DNA from: an uncultured Collinsella sp.
GTDB taxonomy: Bacteria > Actinomycetota > Coriobacteriia > Coriobacteriales > Coriobacteriaceae
Length of the DNA: 64,000 bases
Assembly: GCA_900541205.1 (NCBI GenBank)
Contig: UQIV01000005.1
Span: forward strand, 33,025-97,024
Reading direction: 5' to 3'
Shown: one piece after another, positions 1 through 8,131 of the stretch
Layout of the letters: the number at the start of each line of letters is the position of its first letter
Position numbering within the stretch: the first letter of the stretch is position 1
Translations under genes and position numbers: made by a program
The notes under the pieces: generated by a model
The model's database searches: none
Told to the model about the DNA's origin: nothing
What the model saw: only the letters and a program-made list of their open reading frames with translations

Positions 1-404
1 AGATGGCCACCCTCGGTGAGCGTAGCGATGTGCTGCTCGGGGTTGACCAGCTCAAACTCGGACGGAATAAAGAAGTCCGCACCGGTGACCTCGCAGGGGC
101 CGTCAACCGAGATGGTGGCGGTCGCCTCGTCGGTCGTGCCGAGAGCCCTGAAGACAAGACCCTTGACATTCAGGACGATGTCGGTGACATCCTCGACCAT
201 GTTAGGGATGGTCATGAACTCGTGCTGCGCACCATCGATCTGAATAGCCTCGACGGCGGCACCCTCGAGCGAGGACAGAAGAACGCGACGAAGGGAGTTA
301 CCCAGCGTATCGCCGTAACCACGCTCGAGCGGCTCGACGGAGACACGAGCAGACGTCTCGTTGATCTCTTCGACCTGAACCTGAGGCCTAATGAATTCTG
401 ACAT
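1..404 (-). CDS. rpoA: DNA-directed RNA polymerase subunit alpha, N-terminal part (cut by window edge)
   Basis: RNA polymerase alpha subunit, which dimerises and nucleates assembly of beta and beta'. About 134 N-terminal residues are visible, starting MSEFIRPQVQVEEI and including the conserved GNSLRRVLLSS stretch and the following dimerisation core. The C-terminal DNA-binding domain lies beyond position 1. The ATG at 404 has a strong GGAGGTAAT ribosome-binding site at 408-416. It follows rpsD in the standard alpha-operon order, so it is probably translated from the ribosomal-protein transcript. Identification is by clear family resemblance. Confidence 0.97.
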   Translation of the reverse strand, partial: MSEFIRPQVQVEEINETSARVSVEPLERGYGDTLGNSLRRVLLSSLEGAAVEAIQIDGAQHEFMTIPNMVEDVTDIVLNVKGLVFRALGTTDEATATISVDGPCEVTGADFFIPSEFELVNPEQHIATLTEGGH

Positions 405-436
405 GTATTACCTCCAGCCTCAGCAGCCCGGATGGA

Positions 437-1033
437 CTACTTAGAGTAGAGCTCGACGATGAGCTGCTCGTTGATATCACCGCTGATCTGCTCACGCGTC
501 GGCAGAGCGAGCACGTTACCAGACAGCTTCTCGATATCGACCTCGAGCCAGCCAGGGACCTCAAAGCGCTCGGAGGAAATCAGGGCCTCCTTGATGGGGA
601 GGAGGTCACGGAACTTCTCGCCGACAGCGACGACGTCGCCGGCCTTGACGCGGTAGGACGGGATGTCCACGCGCTTGCCGTTCACGGTGAAGTGACCGTG
701 ACGGACGGACTGACGAGCCTCTTTGCGGGTGCGGGCGAAGCCAAGACGGAAGACGACGTTGTCGAGGCGAGACTCAAGGATGATCATGAGGTTCTCACCG
801 GTGACGCCGTTCATCTTGCGGGCCTTGTTGAAGTAGCCGTGGAACTGCTTCTCCAGAACGCCATAGATGAACTTGACCTTCTGCTTCTCGCGCAGCTGCA
901 TGCCGTACTCAGATTCCTTGCGACGGCGCTTGGGCTGACGGATAGATTCCTTCTTGCTGCTGTAACCGAGCTCAGCGGGATCGATCCCGAGCTGACGGCA
1001 GCGCTTAAGAACAGGAGTCCTGTCGATTGCCAT
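437..1033 (-). CDS. rpsD: 30S ribosomal protein S4
   Basis: Primary 16S rRNA-binding protein of the 30S body; in many bacteria S4 also represses its own operon. The 198 residues match the usual length of about 200. The S4 RNA-binding domain is at about residues 90-150 (LESRLDNVVFRLGFA, then VRHGHFTVNGKRV). The N-terminal region lacks the four-cysteine zinc knuckle found in some S4 proteins, with only Cys12 near the start. It lies 19 bp after rpsK and 32 bp before rpoA on the same strand. Confidence 0.98.
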   Translation of the reverse strand: MAIDRTPVLKRCRQLGIDPAELGYSSKKESIRQPKRRRKESEYGMQLREKQKVKFIYGVLEKQFHGYFNKARKMNGVTGENLMIILESRLDNVVFRLGFARTRKEARQSVRHGHFTVNGKRVDIPSYRVKAGDVVAVGEKFRDLLPIKEALISSERFEVPGWLEVDIEKLSGNVLALPTREQISGDINEQLIVELYSK

Positions 1034-1052
1034 ATTGATACGATCCTTTCAG

Positions 1053-1457
1053 TTACACGCGGCGACGCTTCTTGGGGCGGCAGCCGTTGTGCGGAATGGG
1101 GGTCTTGTCCTGGATGCTCGAGACCTCGAGGCCAGCAGCCTGGAGGGAGCGGATGGCGGTCTCACGACCGGAGCCGGGGCCCTTGACGAAGACGGAAACC
1201 TTCTTCATACCGTGCTCCATGGCCTGCTTGGCAGCAGCCTCGGCAGCCATCTGGGCAGCGAACGGCGTGGACTTACGGGAGCCCTTGAAGCCCACCTGGC
1301 CAGCCGACTTCCAGGAAATGACGTTGCCCTGGTGATCGGTGATCGAAACGATCGTGTTGTTGAACGTAGAACGAATGTGAGCCTGGCCCACGGAAATGTT
1401 CTTACGGTCCGCGCGCTTCAGACGGGCAGCGCGAACGTTCTTCTTAGTAGTAGCCAT
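1053..1457 (-). CDS. rpsK: 30S ribosomal protein S11
   Basis: Small-subunit platform protein near the mRNA exit. The 134 residues include the family signatures NISVGQAHIRSTFNNTIVSI (about residues 20-40) and the basic C-terminal tail DKTPIPHNGCRPKKRRRV. The N-terminal tail is lysine/arginine rich. It sits between rpsM and rpsD with gaps of 14 and 19 bp, consistent with one transcript. Confidence 0.98.
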   Translation of the reverse strand: MATTKKNVRAARLKRADRKNISVGQAHIRSTFNNTIVSITDHQGNVISWKSAGQVGFKGSRKSTPFAAQMAAEAAAKQAMEHGMKKVSVFVKGPGSGRETAIRSLQAAGLEVSSIQDKTPIPHNGCRPKKRRRV

Positions 1458-1471
1458 CTATCTAGCGCTCC

Positions 1472-1846
1472 TTATTTCTTCTTCTTAGCACCGATCTGAC
1501 GCTTCGGGCCCTTGCGGGTACGAGCGTTAGTGTGGGTGCGCTGGCCGCGGACCGGGAGGCCCTTGCGGTGACGAAGGCCGCGGTTGCAGCCGATGTCCAT
1601 AAGGCGCTTGACGTTCTGGTTGCGCTCACGGCGGAGGTCGCCCTCAACCATGATCTGGTTCTTATCGATATAATCGCGGATGGCGTTAACCTCATCCTCG
1701 GTGAGGTCCTTAACGCGCGTATCCACGTTAACGTTGCACTCGACGCAGATCTTCGTCGCAGTGGTGCGGCCGATGCCGTAAATGTAGGTCAGACCGATCT
1801 CAACGCGCTTCTCACGCGGGAGGTCGACACCATTAATACGGGCCAA
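1472..1846 (-). CDS. rpsM: 30S ribosomal protein S13
   Basis: Head protein of the 30S subunit that contacts L5 across the subunit bridge and the P-site tRNA. The 124 residues begin MARINGVDLPREKRVEIGLTYIYGIG, the S13 N-terminal signature with its helix-hairpin-helix. They end in the expected basic tail (RGQRTHTNARTRKGPKRQIGAKKKK). It lies 14 bp after rpmJ in the standard alpha-operon order. Confidence 0.98.
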   Translation of the reverse strand: MARINGVDLPREKRVEIGLTYIYGIGRTTATKICVECNVNVDTRVKDLTEDEVNAIRDYIDKNQIMVEGDLRRERNQNVKRLMDIGCNRGLRHRKGLPVRGQRTHTNARTRKGPKRQIGAKKKK

Positions 1847-1860
1847 CGTAGTCTCCTCTC

Positions 1861-1974
1861 TTAACCCTGACGCTGCTTATGACGGGGGTTCTCGCAAATG
1901 ACGAGGACCTTGCCATGGCGCCTAATGATTTTGCACTTATCGCACATCTTCTTGACCGAAGGACGTACCTTCAT
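1861..1974 (-). CDS. rpmJ: 50S ribosomal protein L36 (zinc-binding form)
   Basis: A short 37-residue gene read directly from the reverse strand: MKVRPSVKKMCDKCKII then RRHGKVLVICENPRHKQRQG. The CxxC pair (Cys11, Cys14), Cys27 and His32 form the C-x2-C-x12-C-x4-H zinc ribbon of the C+ form of L36. The start at 1974 is preceded by a GAAAGGA ribosome-binding site. It sits in its usual place between infA and rpsM. The presence of the zinc form means this copy depends on zinc supply. Confidence 0.96.
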   Translation of the reverse strand: MKVRPSVKKMCDKCKIIRRHGKVLVICENPRHKQRQG

Positions 1975-2124
1975 CGTTCTTCCTTTCGGTAGCGCTCAAA
2001 CTACTTCCCTACTATCTACTCGCCCAGCCGCAGGCGTTTAAAACTATGGCTGGTCTTCACACACAATCCGACCGTAGGTTGAGCTAAGCCTGCAGCCGGA
2101 AATGGAGTGCGTGTATGCGTGCCG

Positions 2125-2343
2125 CTATTTATAGCGATAGGTGATGCGGCCGCGGGTCAGGTCGTACGGGGAAAGCTCCACGACAACCCTGTCACCGGGG
2201 AGAATGCGGATGTAATTCATTCGGATCTTGCCAGAAATGTTGCACAGAACCGAATGACCGTTCTCGAGCTCAACCTTAAACATGGCGTTGGGCAGCGGCT
2301 CTTTTACCGTACCCTCGAGCTCAATTGCGTCTTCCTTCTTCAC
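2125..2343 (-). CDS. infA: translation initiation factor IF-1
   Basis: S1-fold factor that occupies the 30S A site during initiation. The core ELEGTVKEPLPNAMFKVELENGH and ISGKIRMNYIRILPGDRVVVELSPYDLTRGRITYRYK is typical. The GTG start at 2343 gives 72 residues beginning MKKEDAIE, the same length and register as E. coli IF-1. A TTG two codons upstream (2349) is an alternative; the ribosome-binding site (GAGAAAG) is weak for either. It has 150 bp between it and rpmJ, the widest gap in this part of the operon apart from the insertion site. Confidence 0.93.
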   Translation of the reverse strand: MKKEDAIELEGTVKEPLPNAMFKVELENGHSVLCNISGKIRMNYIRILPGDRVVVELSPYDLTRGRITYRYK

Positions 2344-2447
2344 AAGCAATCATCTTTCTCTAGAAAACGACAGCGATTGAGTATTCTACAACACGTATGC
2401 ACGCATCGTAATAACTTCGTAATGGCTCCACAACTAAGTGGAACTTG

Positions 2448-3236
2448 TTACATTTCTCCGCCTTGGAGCGAACACCAAGCACCTTGCGCATCCGAGGTGA
2501 GAATCACCGGACCGTCATTGGTGATGGCGACGGTGTTCTCGTAGTGCGCGGCGGGCAGGTGGTCGTTGGTCGCGACGATCCAACCGTCGGAGCCCGTGCT
2601 CACATGGTTGGAACCCATCGTAACCATCGGCTCGATGGCAATGACCATGCCGGCCTGGAGGCGAACGCCCCTCCCCTTCTTTCCATAGTTAGGAACGTTG
2701 GGGTCCTCGTGCATCACGCGGCCAATGCCATGGCCCACATAATCACGAAGCACGCCGTAACCATGAGACTCGGCGAGGGACTGAACGGCATAACCAACGT
2801 CCCCGATATGGTTACCGGGAACAGCCTGCTCGATGGCAGCCTTAAGGCAATCGCGCGTGACCTCGCACAAAGCCTTGGCTTCGGGCGTGGGGGTGCCGAC
2901 GAAAAACGTCCAAGCGTTATCGCCGACCCAACCGTCGACAACGGCTCCCGTATCGATGGAGATGATATCGCCATCGCGCAGGATCATGTCGGGGTTGGGA
3001 ATACCGTGGACCACGGCATCGTTGATCGATGCGCAAATGGTCCCCGGGAACCCGCCGTAACCCTTAAAGGCCGGGGTGCCGCCATGCATGCGGATAATCT
3101 GCTCCGCGAGCTGATCGAGCTCAAAAGTCGAAACGCCGGGACGCACCATGGCTCCAACGTGGCGGAGCGCCATCTTAGATAGCGCTCCTGCCTTCTTCAT
3201 CTGCTCGATTTGCGTTGCAGACTTAATCTTGATCAT
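2448..3236 (-). CDS. map: methionine aminopeptidase, type I
   Basis: Cytosolic dinuclear metalloprotease that removes the initiator methionine from nascent proteins. All five metal ligands are present and in register with E. coli MetAP: Asp95, Asp106, His169, Glu202 and Glu233. There is no N-terminal zinc-finger extension, so this is type Ia. The 262 residues are normal. Its start overlaps the adk stop by 4 bp (ATGA), indicating translational coupling, as in the conserved secY-adk-map-infA order. Confidence 0.97.
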   Translation of the reverse strand: MIKIKSATQIEQMKKAGALSKMALRHVGAMVRPGVSTFELDQLAEQIIRMHGGTPAFKGYGGFPGTICASINDAVVHGIPNPDMILRDGDIISIDTGAVVDGWVGDNAWTFFVGTPTPEAKALCEVTRDCLKAAIEQAVPGNHIGDVGYAVQSLAESHGYGVLRDYVGHGIGRVMHEDPNVPNYGKKGRGVRLQAGMVIAIEPMVTMGSNHVSTGSDGWIVATNDHLPAAHYENTVAITNDGPVILTSDAQGAWCSLQGGEM

Positions 3237-3859
3237 AGACCGAGAGCCTCTTTGACATCCCCGTACACGGTCTCGCGAGCCTGGTCACCGTTGACCGACT
3301 TGAGCAGACCCTGGCCACGATAGTAGTCGACGAGCGGGCTCGTGGACTTCTCGTAGACGTCGAGACGGTTCTTGATGGTCTCGGGCTTGTCGTCGTCGCG
3401 CTGATACATCTCGCCGCCACACTTGGGGCAGGTAGCATCGGCAGCGGTGCCGGTGTAACCGCAGGCGCGGCAGGTGCGACGCGAAGACAGACGATCGATG
3501 ATGACCTCGGGAGCCACATCGACAAGAAGGGCGCAGTCGATCTCGCGACCCATGGCGGAGAGCTCGGAATCGAGCGTCACAGCCTGGGCGGTGTTGCGCG
3601 GGAAGCCGTCGAGGATGAAGCCCTGCTGGGCGTCATCGGCGGCAAGGCGCTCCTTGACAAGATCGATCACGAGCTGGTCGGGAACGAGCTCGCCAGCGTC
3701 CATGTACTTCTTAGCCTGAATACCAAGCTCGGTGCCGCCCTTGACGGCAGCACGCAGCAGGTCGCCCGTGGAAATGTGAGCGACGCCAAACTCGGCGACG
3801 AGCTCCTGTGCGACGGTGCCCTTACCGGCACCCGGAGCTCCGAGCAATACGAGGTTCAT
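3233..3859 (-). CDS. adk: adenylate kinase
   Basis: Interconverts AMP + ATP and 2 ADP. The P-loop is GAPGAGKGT at residues 7-15. The LID carries the four-cysteine zinc site CRACGYT...CPKCGG typical of Gram-positive and actinobacterial adenylate kinases. The ATG at 3859 has a GAGGAGG site seven bases upstream; an in-frame TTG two codons earlier lies inside that site and is less likely. The product is 208 residues and is coupled to map by a 4-bp overlap. Confidence 0.97.
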   Translation of the reverse strand: MNLVLLGAPGAGKGTVAQELVAEFGVAHISTGDLLRAAVKGGTELGIQAKKYMDAGELVPDQLVIDLVKERLAADDAQQGFILDGFPRNTAQAVTLDSELSAMGREIDCALLVDVAPEVIIDRLSSRRTCRACGYTGTAADATCPKCGGEMYQRDDDKPETIKNRLDVYEKSTSPLVDYYRGQGLLKSVNGDQARETVYGDVKEALGL

Positions 3860-3877
3860 GAGCAATCCTCCTCTAGC

Positions 3878-5164
3878 CTATTTAAAGAATCCATCGTAAT
3901 CATACATCTTGATCTGGCCTTCGAGCTTATCGACCGTGTCGAGCACGACGCCGACCATGATGAGGATGGACGTGCCGCCAAATGCCTGGATCAGATGGTT
4001 ACCCGTGAAGGAGAAGATGATCGAAGGCACGATGGCGATGAGCGCCAAAAAGACAGCGCTGGGAAGCGTGATCTTGTTGAGCGCATTCTTGATGTAGGCC
4101 GCGGTAGCCCTACCCGGACGCACGCCCGGAATAAAGCCGCCCTGCTTCTTCAGGTTGTCGGCCGTGTCATCGGGGTTGAACACCATGGAGGTGTAGAAGT
4201 ACGCGAAGAACACGATGAGGACAACGTTAAGCACCCAGTTGAGCCAACCGGTCGAAAGCGCAGAGGCAACTGCCTGAATCCAGCCGATGCCGGGGAAGAA
4301 CACGGCAATCTGAGCCGGGAAGTACAGCAGAGCCGAAGCGAAGATGATCGGCACGACGCCCGCGGTGTTGACCTTGATGGGCAGGTAGGTGGTCTGGCCA
4401 CCCATCATGCGACGGCCCACGACGCGTTTGGCGTAGGAGACCGGGATGCGGCGCTGGCCGCGCTCAAGGAAAACAATCAGCGGGATAACCAGCAAGATGA
4501 TGGCGCAGATGATCACCATGGTGATGATGCCACCGGCATTGCCCTCGGTGCTGGAGAAGATGGCCTGCGGCAGACCGGCCATGATGTTCGCGAAGATGAT
4601 CAGCGACATGCCATTGCCGATACCGCGCTGGGTGATGAGCTCACCAATCCACATGATCAGCATGGCGCCCGCGGTGAGCGTGCCGACGATCATGAGGTCG
4701 AAGATGATCTCGGGGGCGCCGGCGCCATTAAAGCTGATGCCGAAGCTCTTAAAGAGGAAGAGGTAACCCACGGAGTTGAGGATTGCCAGAGCCAGGGTGA
4801 GGTAACGCGAATACTGCGTAATCTTGGTCTGACCGACCTCGCCCTCGCGGGCAAGCTCATGCAGGGAAGGCACGACGGCCTGGAGCATCTGGAGGATGAT
4901 TGAGCTGGTGATGTAAGGCATGATGCCCAGCGAAAACACCGAAACGTAACTCAACGCGCCGCCAGAGAAAAGATTCAGGAGGGCCATAGCACCTGCGGCG
5001 ACCGAATTGTTATCGGTCGAGAAAAGGCCCAGCATCCCCTGGAAGGGAATGCCGGGCACAGGAACGTGCGCACCAATGCGGTACACGACGAGCATAGCTA
5101 TGGTAAAAAGAATCTTTTCGCGCAATTCTTTGATGCGGAAAGCATTCTTAAGACCATTTAGCAC
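3878..5164 (-). CDS. secY: protein translocase subunit SecY
   Basis: Channel-forming subunit of the Sec translocon in the cytoplasmic membrane. The 428 residues show about ten hydrophobic segments, the N-terminal KELREKILFTIAMLVVYRIGAHVPVPGI signature, the GIMPYITSSIILQ segment, and cytosolic loop ERGQRRIPVSYAKRV (C4 loop involved in SecA/ribosome contact). Its start overlaps the rplO stop by 7 bp and adk follows after 18 bp, the conserved spc arrangement. Confidence 0.97.
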   Translation of the reverse strand: MLNGLKNAFRIKELREKILFTIAMLVVYRIGAHVPVPGIPFQGMLGLFSTDNNSVAAGAMALLNLFSGGALSYVSVFSLGIMPYITSSIILQMLQAVVPSLHELAREGEVGQTKITQYSRYLTLALAILNSVGYLFLFKSFGISFNGAGAPEIIFDLMIVGTLTAGAMLIMWIGELITQRGIGNGMSLIIFANIMAGLPQAIFSSTEGNAGGIITMVIICAIILLVIPLIVFLERGQRRIPVSYAKRVVGRRMMGGQTTYLPIKVNTAGVVPIIFASALLYFPAQIAVFFPGIGWIQAVASALSTGWLNWVLNVVLIVFFAYFYTSMVFNPDDTADNLKKQGGFIPGVRPGRATAAYIKNALNKITLPSAVFLALIAIVPSIIFSFTGNHLIQAFGGTSILIMVGVVLDTVDKLEGQIKMYDYDGFFK

Positions 5165-5607
5165 GGCAGCTCGACCTTTCCGCCGGCGGCCTCGATCTTG
5201 GCCTGCGCAGAAGCGCTGACCTTGTCGACCTTGACCGTGAACTTCTTGGTGAGCTCACCATTGCCGAGCACCTTGACGGGCTCGAACTCGCTCTTGGTGA
5301 TGCGAGCGGCCTTAAGAGCGGCACCGTCGATCACAGCGCCGTCCTCGAACTTACGCTCGAGACGCTCAACGTTAACAGCGGTGTACTCGATACGACGGGG
5401 GTTACGGAAGCCCGGAAGCTTGGGCAGGCGCATAGCCAGCGGAGTCTGGCCACCCTCGAAGCCGGCACCCTTGGTGCCGCCAGAGCGGGAACCCTGGCCC
5501 TTCTGGCCGCGGCCAGAAGTGGTGCCGTGACCCGAAGAATTGCCACGGCCGACGCGCTTGCGGTTCTTGGTGGAACCGGGCGCGGGAGTAAGATCGTGAA
5601 GCTGCAT
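5158..5607 (-). CDS. rplO: 50S ribosomal protein L15
   Basis: Large-subunit assembly protein. The 149 residues start MQLHDLTPAPGSTKNRKRVGRGNSSGHGTTSGRGQKGQGSRSG in three short stretches: the family's Gly/Arg/Ser-rich N-terminal extension that runs into 23S rRNA. The globular C-terminal part follows from about residue 75. The 3' end overlaps secY by 7 bp, and rpmD lies 3 bp upstream, so translation is probably coupled. Confidence 0.97.
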   Translation of the reverse strand: MQLHDLTPAPGSTKNRKRVGRGNSSGHGTTSGRGQKGQGSRSGGTKGAGFEGGQTPLAMRLPKLPGFRNPRRIEYTAVNVERLERKFEDGAVIDGAALKAARITKSEFEPVKVLGNGELTKKFTVKVDKVSASAQAKIEAAGGKVELPC

Positions 5608-5610
5608 TTG

Positions 5611-5793
5611 CTACTCCTCTACAATCTCGACAAGGTGCTTGACCTTGAAGATCATGCCGCGGACGGACTCGTTGTCAGCAATCTCGCGAACCTCGCGGAT
5701 CCTGTGGAGACCGAGGGCACGGACAGTACGGACCTGGTCCTGCTTGCAACCGTTGGTGCTGCGGACCTGCTTGATCTTGATGGTGTCAGCCAT
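5611..5793 (-). CDS. rpmD: 50S ribosomal protein L30
   Basis: Small 60-residue large-subunit protein with the L30 ferredoxin-like fold. The motif IKIKQVRSTNGCKQDQVRTV followed by ALGLHRIREVREI is characteristic. Gaps of 2-3 bp to rpsE and rplO show tight packing in the spc operon. Confidence 0.96.
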   Translation of the reverse strand: MADTIKIKQVRSTNGCKQDQVRTVRALGLHRIREVREIADNESVRGMIFKVKHLVEIVEE

Positions 5794-5795
5794 GC

Positions 5796-6320
5796 TTAGT
5801 TCTCCTTACCGACGAACATCTCGGAGACCGTCAGGCCACGGCGAGCCGCGACGTCCTCAGGGCTGGAGAGCTCCTTGAGGCCCTCGACGGCAGCCTTGAT
5901 GATGTTGAGGCCGTTGTCGGTACCGAGGGACTTGGACAGGACGTTCTTGATGCCAGCAAGCTCAAAGAGGGGACGCACAGCGCCGCCGGCGATAACGCCG
6001 GTACCCTCGACAGCGGGCTTGATGATGATGCGGCCGGCACCAAAGTGACCGAGAACCTCGTGCGGAATGGTGCCCTGATCGGTCACCGGCACGTGGAACA
6101 TGTTCTTCTTGGCATCGAGAGACGCCTTGGAGATGGCCATGGGCACCTCAGCGGACTTGCCCATGCCAACGCCGACGTTGCCCTTGCCGTCGCCAACGAC
6201 GACGAGAGCGACGAGGCTCATGCGACGACCGCCCTTGACGGTCTTCGACACGCGGTTGATGTAAACGACGCGCTCCTCGAACTCGGAGGCCTCGCGCTGC
6301 TGCTTCTGATTACGAGCCAT
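5796..6320 (-). CDS. rpsE: 30S ribosomal protein S5
   Basis: Small-subunit protein at the mRNA entry channel, with a role in decoding accuracy. The 174 residues contain the N-terminal S5 double-stranded-RNA-binding domain (EERVVYINRVSKTVKGGRRMSLVALVVVGDGKGNVG) and the C-terminal domain with GTGVIAGGAVRPLFELAGIKNVLSKSLG. It lies between rplR (14 bp) and rpmD (2 bp). Confidence 0.97.
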   Translation of the reverse strand: MARNQKQQREASEFEERVVYINRVSKTVKGGRRMSLVALVVVGDGKGNVGVGMGKSAEVPMAISKASLDAKKNMFHVPVTDQGTIPHEVLGHFGAGRIIIKPAVEGTGVIAGGAVRPLFELAGIKNVLSKSLGTDNGLNIIKAAVEGLKELSSPEDVAARRGLTVSEMFVGKEN

Positions 6321-6334
6321 GTGCTACATACCTC

Positions 6335-6703
6335 CTAGAACTCGAGACCGGCGGCACGAGCACCGTCGGCGAGGGCCTTGACGCGGCCATGGTAGATACG
6401 GCCACCGCGATCGAAGGCGACCTTGGTGATGCCGGCCTCGATGGCGCGCTTGCCAACGAGCTGACCGACCTTCTCCGCAGCCTCCTTGTTCGAGGTGTGG
6501 GTGCCCTTGAACTCGGCCTCGAGGGTCGAGGCAGAGACGAGCGTCAGGCTGGAGCCCTTGCTGTCGTCGATAATCTGGGCATAGATGTTGGCGTTAGTAC
6601 GGGTCACGCGAAGACGCGGACGCTCGGAGGTACCCGAGACCTTGCCGCGAACACGACGCTGACGACGCTTGAGGCCTTCCAGCTTCGCCTTATGCTTGTT
6701 CAT
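6335..6703 (-). CDS. rplR: 50S ribosomal protein L18
   Basis: Binds 5S rRNA in the central protuberance together with L5. The 122 residues show the family pattern: basic N-terminus (KHKAKLEGLKRRQRRVRGKVSGTSERPRLRV), NIYAQIIDDSKGSSLTLVSASTLE, and the end FDRGGRIYHGRVKALADGARAAGLEF. It is separated from rplF by 75 bp that hold a short hairpin. Confidence 0.97.
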   Translation of the reverse strand: MNKHKAKLEGLKRRQRRVRGKVSGTSERPRLRVTRTNANIYAQIIDDSKGSSLTLVSASTLEAEFKGTHTSNKEAAEKVGQLVGKRAIEAGITKVAFDRGGRIYHGRVKALADGARAAGLEF

Positions 6704-6731
6704 ACGTAAACTCCTAAAAAGGTTGATCTTG

Positions 6732-6753
6732 CCAGCACCTGACGGGGTGCTGG
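6732..6753. other. intercistronic hairpin between rplF and rplR
   Basis: Perfect 8-bp inverted repeat CCAGCACC / GGTGCTGG with a 6-base loop in the 75-bp gap. It has no following T-run in either direction, so a terminator is unlikely. An mRNA-processing or stability element is possible, but nothing shows it directly. Confidence 0.5.
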
Positions 6754-6778
6754 TCTTATGCGAGTGAGTCGGTTACGA

Positions 6779-7315
6779 CTACTTGGCGGCCTTACCCAGC
6801 TTGCGGCGGATGTGCTCGCCAACGTAGTGGATACCCTTGCCCTTGTAAGGCTCGGGAGGACGATGGCCGCGAATCTCAGCGGCGATCTGACCGACCTGCT
6901 GCTTGTTGATACCCTTGACGTTCACGTGGGTGTTGTCGGGAACCTCGAAGGTGATGCCCTCGGGAGCCTCGACGATCACGGGGTGCGAGAAGCCCAGGGA
7001 GAACTCGAGGTTCTTGCCCTTCTGCTGCACGCGGTAACCGACGCCGGCGAGCTCGAGCTTCTTCTCGAAGCCCTCGGAAACGCCAACAACCATGTTGTGG
7101 ATGAGGGCACGGGTGAGGCCGTGGCGGGCACGGGTCTCACGCTCGTCGTCGGGACGGGAAACGGTGAGGACGTTGTCCTCGACGTTGATAGCGAGCTTCT
7201 CAAAGACATCGAGCTCGAGCTGGCCCTTGGGGCCCTTGACGACAACGTTGTTGCCGTTGACTGCCACTTCGACTCCGGCGGGAATCTGGACAGGCTTATT
7301 ACCGATACGAGACAC
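6779..7315 (-). CDS. rplF: 50S ribosomal protein L6
   Basis: Large-subunit protein near the factor-binding centre. The 178 residues form the usual two duplicated L6 domains, starting MSRIGNKPVQIPAGVEV and ending with the signature PEPYKGKGIHYVGEHIRRKLGKAAK. It follows rpsH by 33 bp in the normal order. Confidence 0.97.
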   Translation of the reverse strand: MSRIGNKPVQIPAGVEVAVNGNNVVVKGPKGQLELDVFEKLAINVEDNVLTVSRPDDERETRARHGLTRALIHNMVVGVSEGFEKKLELAGVGYRVQQKGKNLEFSLGFSHPVIVEAPEGITFEVPDNTHVNVKGINKQQVGQIAAEIRGHRPPEPYKGKGIHYVGEHIRRKLGKAAK

Positions 7316-7348
7316 GGTGATCTCCTTTCCTTCTACCTACCGAGCGAA

Positions 7349-7747
7349 TTACCAGACGTAAGCGATGATCTCGCCGCCGACGTTGTGCTTGCGAGCATCG
7401 CGGTCGGTCATGACGCCATGGCTGGTGGAAATAATGGCGGTACCAAGGCCACCGCGGACGCGGGGCATGTCGGCAACGCCGGTGTACTTACGCAGGCCCG
7501 GCTTGGAAATGCGGCGGATGCCGTTGATGACCTTAGCCTTCTTGGGACCATACTTAAGCGTGATGTGCAGAGTCTTCTGGGGAACGGTGTCCTCGACATC
7601 GTAGCCCTCGATGTAGCCCTCCTCGTGCAGAACACGAGCGATCTCGACGAGCTTCTTGCTGCTCGGCATGGAGACCGTGGCCTTGTTCACAGAGTTAGCG
7701 TTACGGATGCGCGTAAGCATATCTGCGATCGGGTCTGTAAGGTTCAT
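7349..7747 (-). CDS. rpsH: 30S ribosomal protein S8
   Basis: Primary 16S rRNA-binding protein and, in E. coli, the repressor of the spc operon. The 132 residues include DPIADMLTRIRNAN at the start and the C-terminal signature STSHGVMTDRDARKHNVGGEIIAYVW. A 119-bp gap separates it from rpsZ. The usual S8 repressor target in other bacteria overlaps the start of rplE, which is where the operon is broken here. Confidence 0.97.
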   Translation of the reverse strand: MNLTDPIADMLTRIRNANSVNKATVSMPSSKKLVEIARVLHEEGYIEGYDVEDTVPQKTLHITLKYGPKKAKVINGIRRISKPGLRKYTGVADMPRVRGGLGTAIISTSHGVMTDRDARKHNVGGEIIAYVW

Positions 7748-7866
7748 ACAGATTCTCCTTCGTTCTTGATGAACACGTGCTCTTGGTTCTTCGCCGCCCT
7801 TAACGGCAAAGCCTTTTTAGCGCGTTTTCCCTGTTCCAAACTGATGCTTGAAACGCTGGTAGTGAC

Positions 7867-8052
7867 TTACCAGCTGGCCTTCTTAACGCCGGGAAGCTCG
7901 CCCTTGAGTGCAAGCTCGCGGAAGCAGACACGGCACAGGCCGAACTTGCGGTACACAGAGTGCGGACGGCCGCAGCGCTGGCAGCGCGTGTACTCACGAG
8001 TAGAGAACTTCTGCTTGCGATTGCACTTGACGATCATCGATGTCTTAGCCAC
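7867..8052 (-). CDS. rpsZ: 30S ribosomal protein S14, zinc-binding (type Z)
   Basis: A 61-residue S14 of the short zinc-ribbon class. The motif CQRCGRPHSVYRKFGLCRVC supplies the four zinc-ligand cysteines, and the C-terminus GELPGVKKASW is characteristic. It follows rplE after 79 bp. No cysteine-free S14 paralogue is seen in the window. Confidence 0.97.
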   Translation of the reverse strand: MAKTSMIVKCNRKQKFSTREYTRCQRCGRPHSVYRKFGLCRVCFRELALKGELPGVKKASW

Positions 8053-8086
8053 TTATATCCTCCTCACATAGAGTATTGTTCGCCCC

Positions 8087-8116
8087 AAGCGCCGCCCCCT
8101 TGTGGGAACGGCGCTT
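8087..8116. other. intercistronic hairpin between rplE and rpsZ
   Basis: Perfect 8-bp inverted repeat AAGCGCCG / CGGCGCTT with a 14-base loop, ending 15 bp below the rplE stop. No T-run follows on the minus strand. It resembles the structured gaps between rplF/rplR and rplW/rplB. A role is not evident. Confidence 0.45.
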
Positions 8117-8131
8117 ATAGGGCAGGTGAAC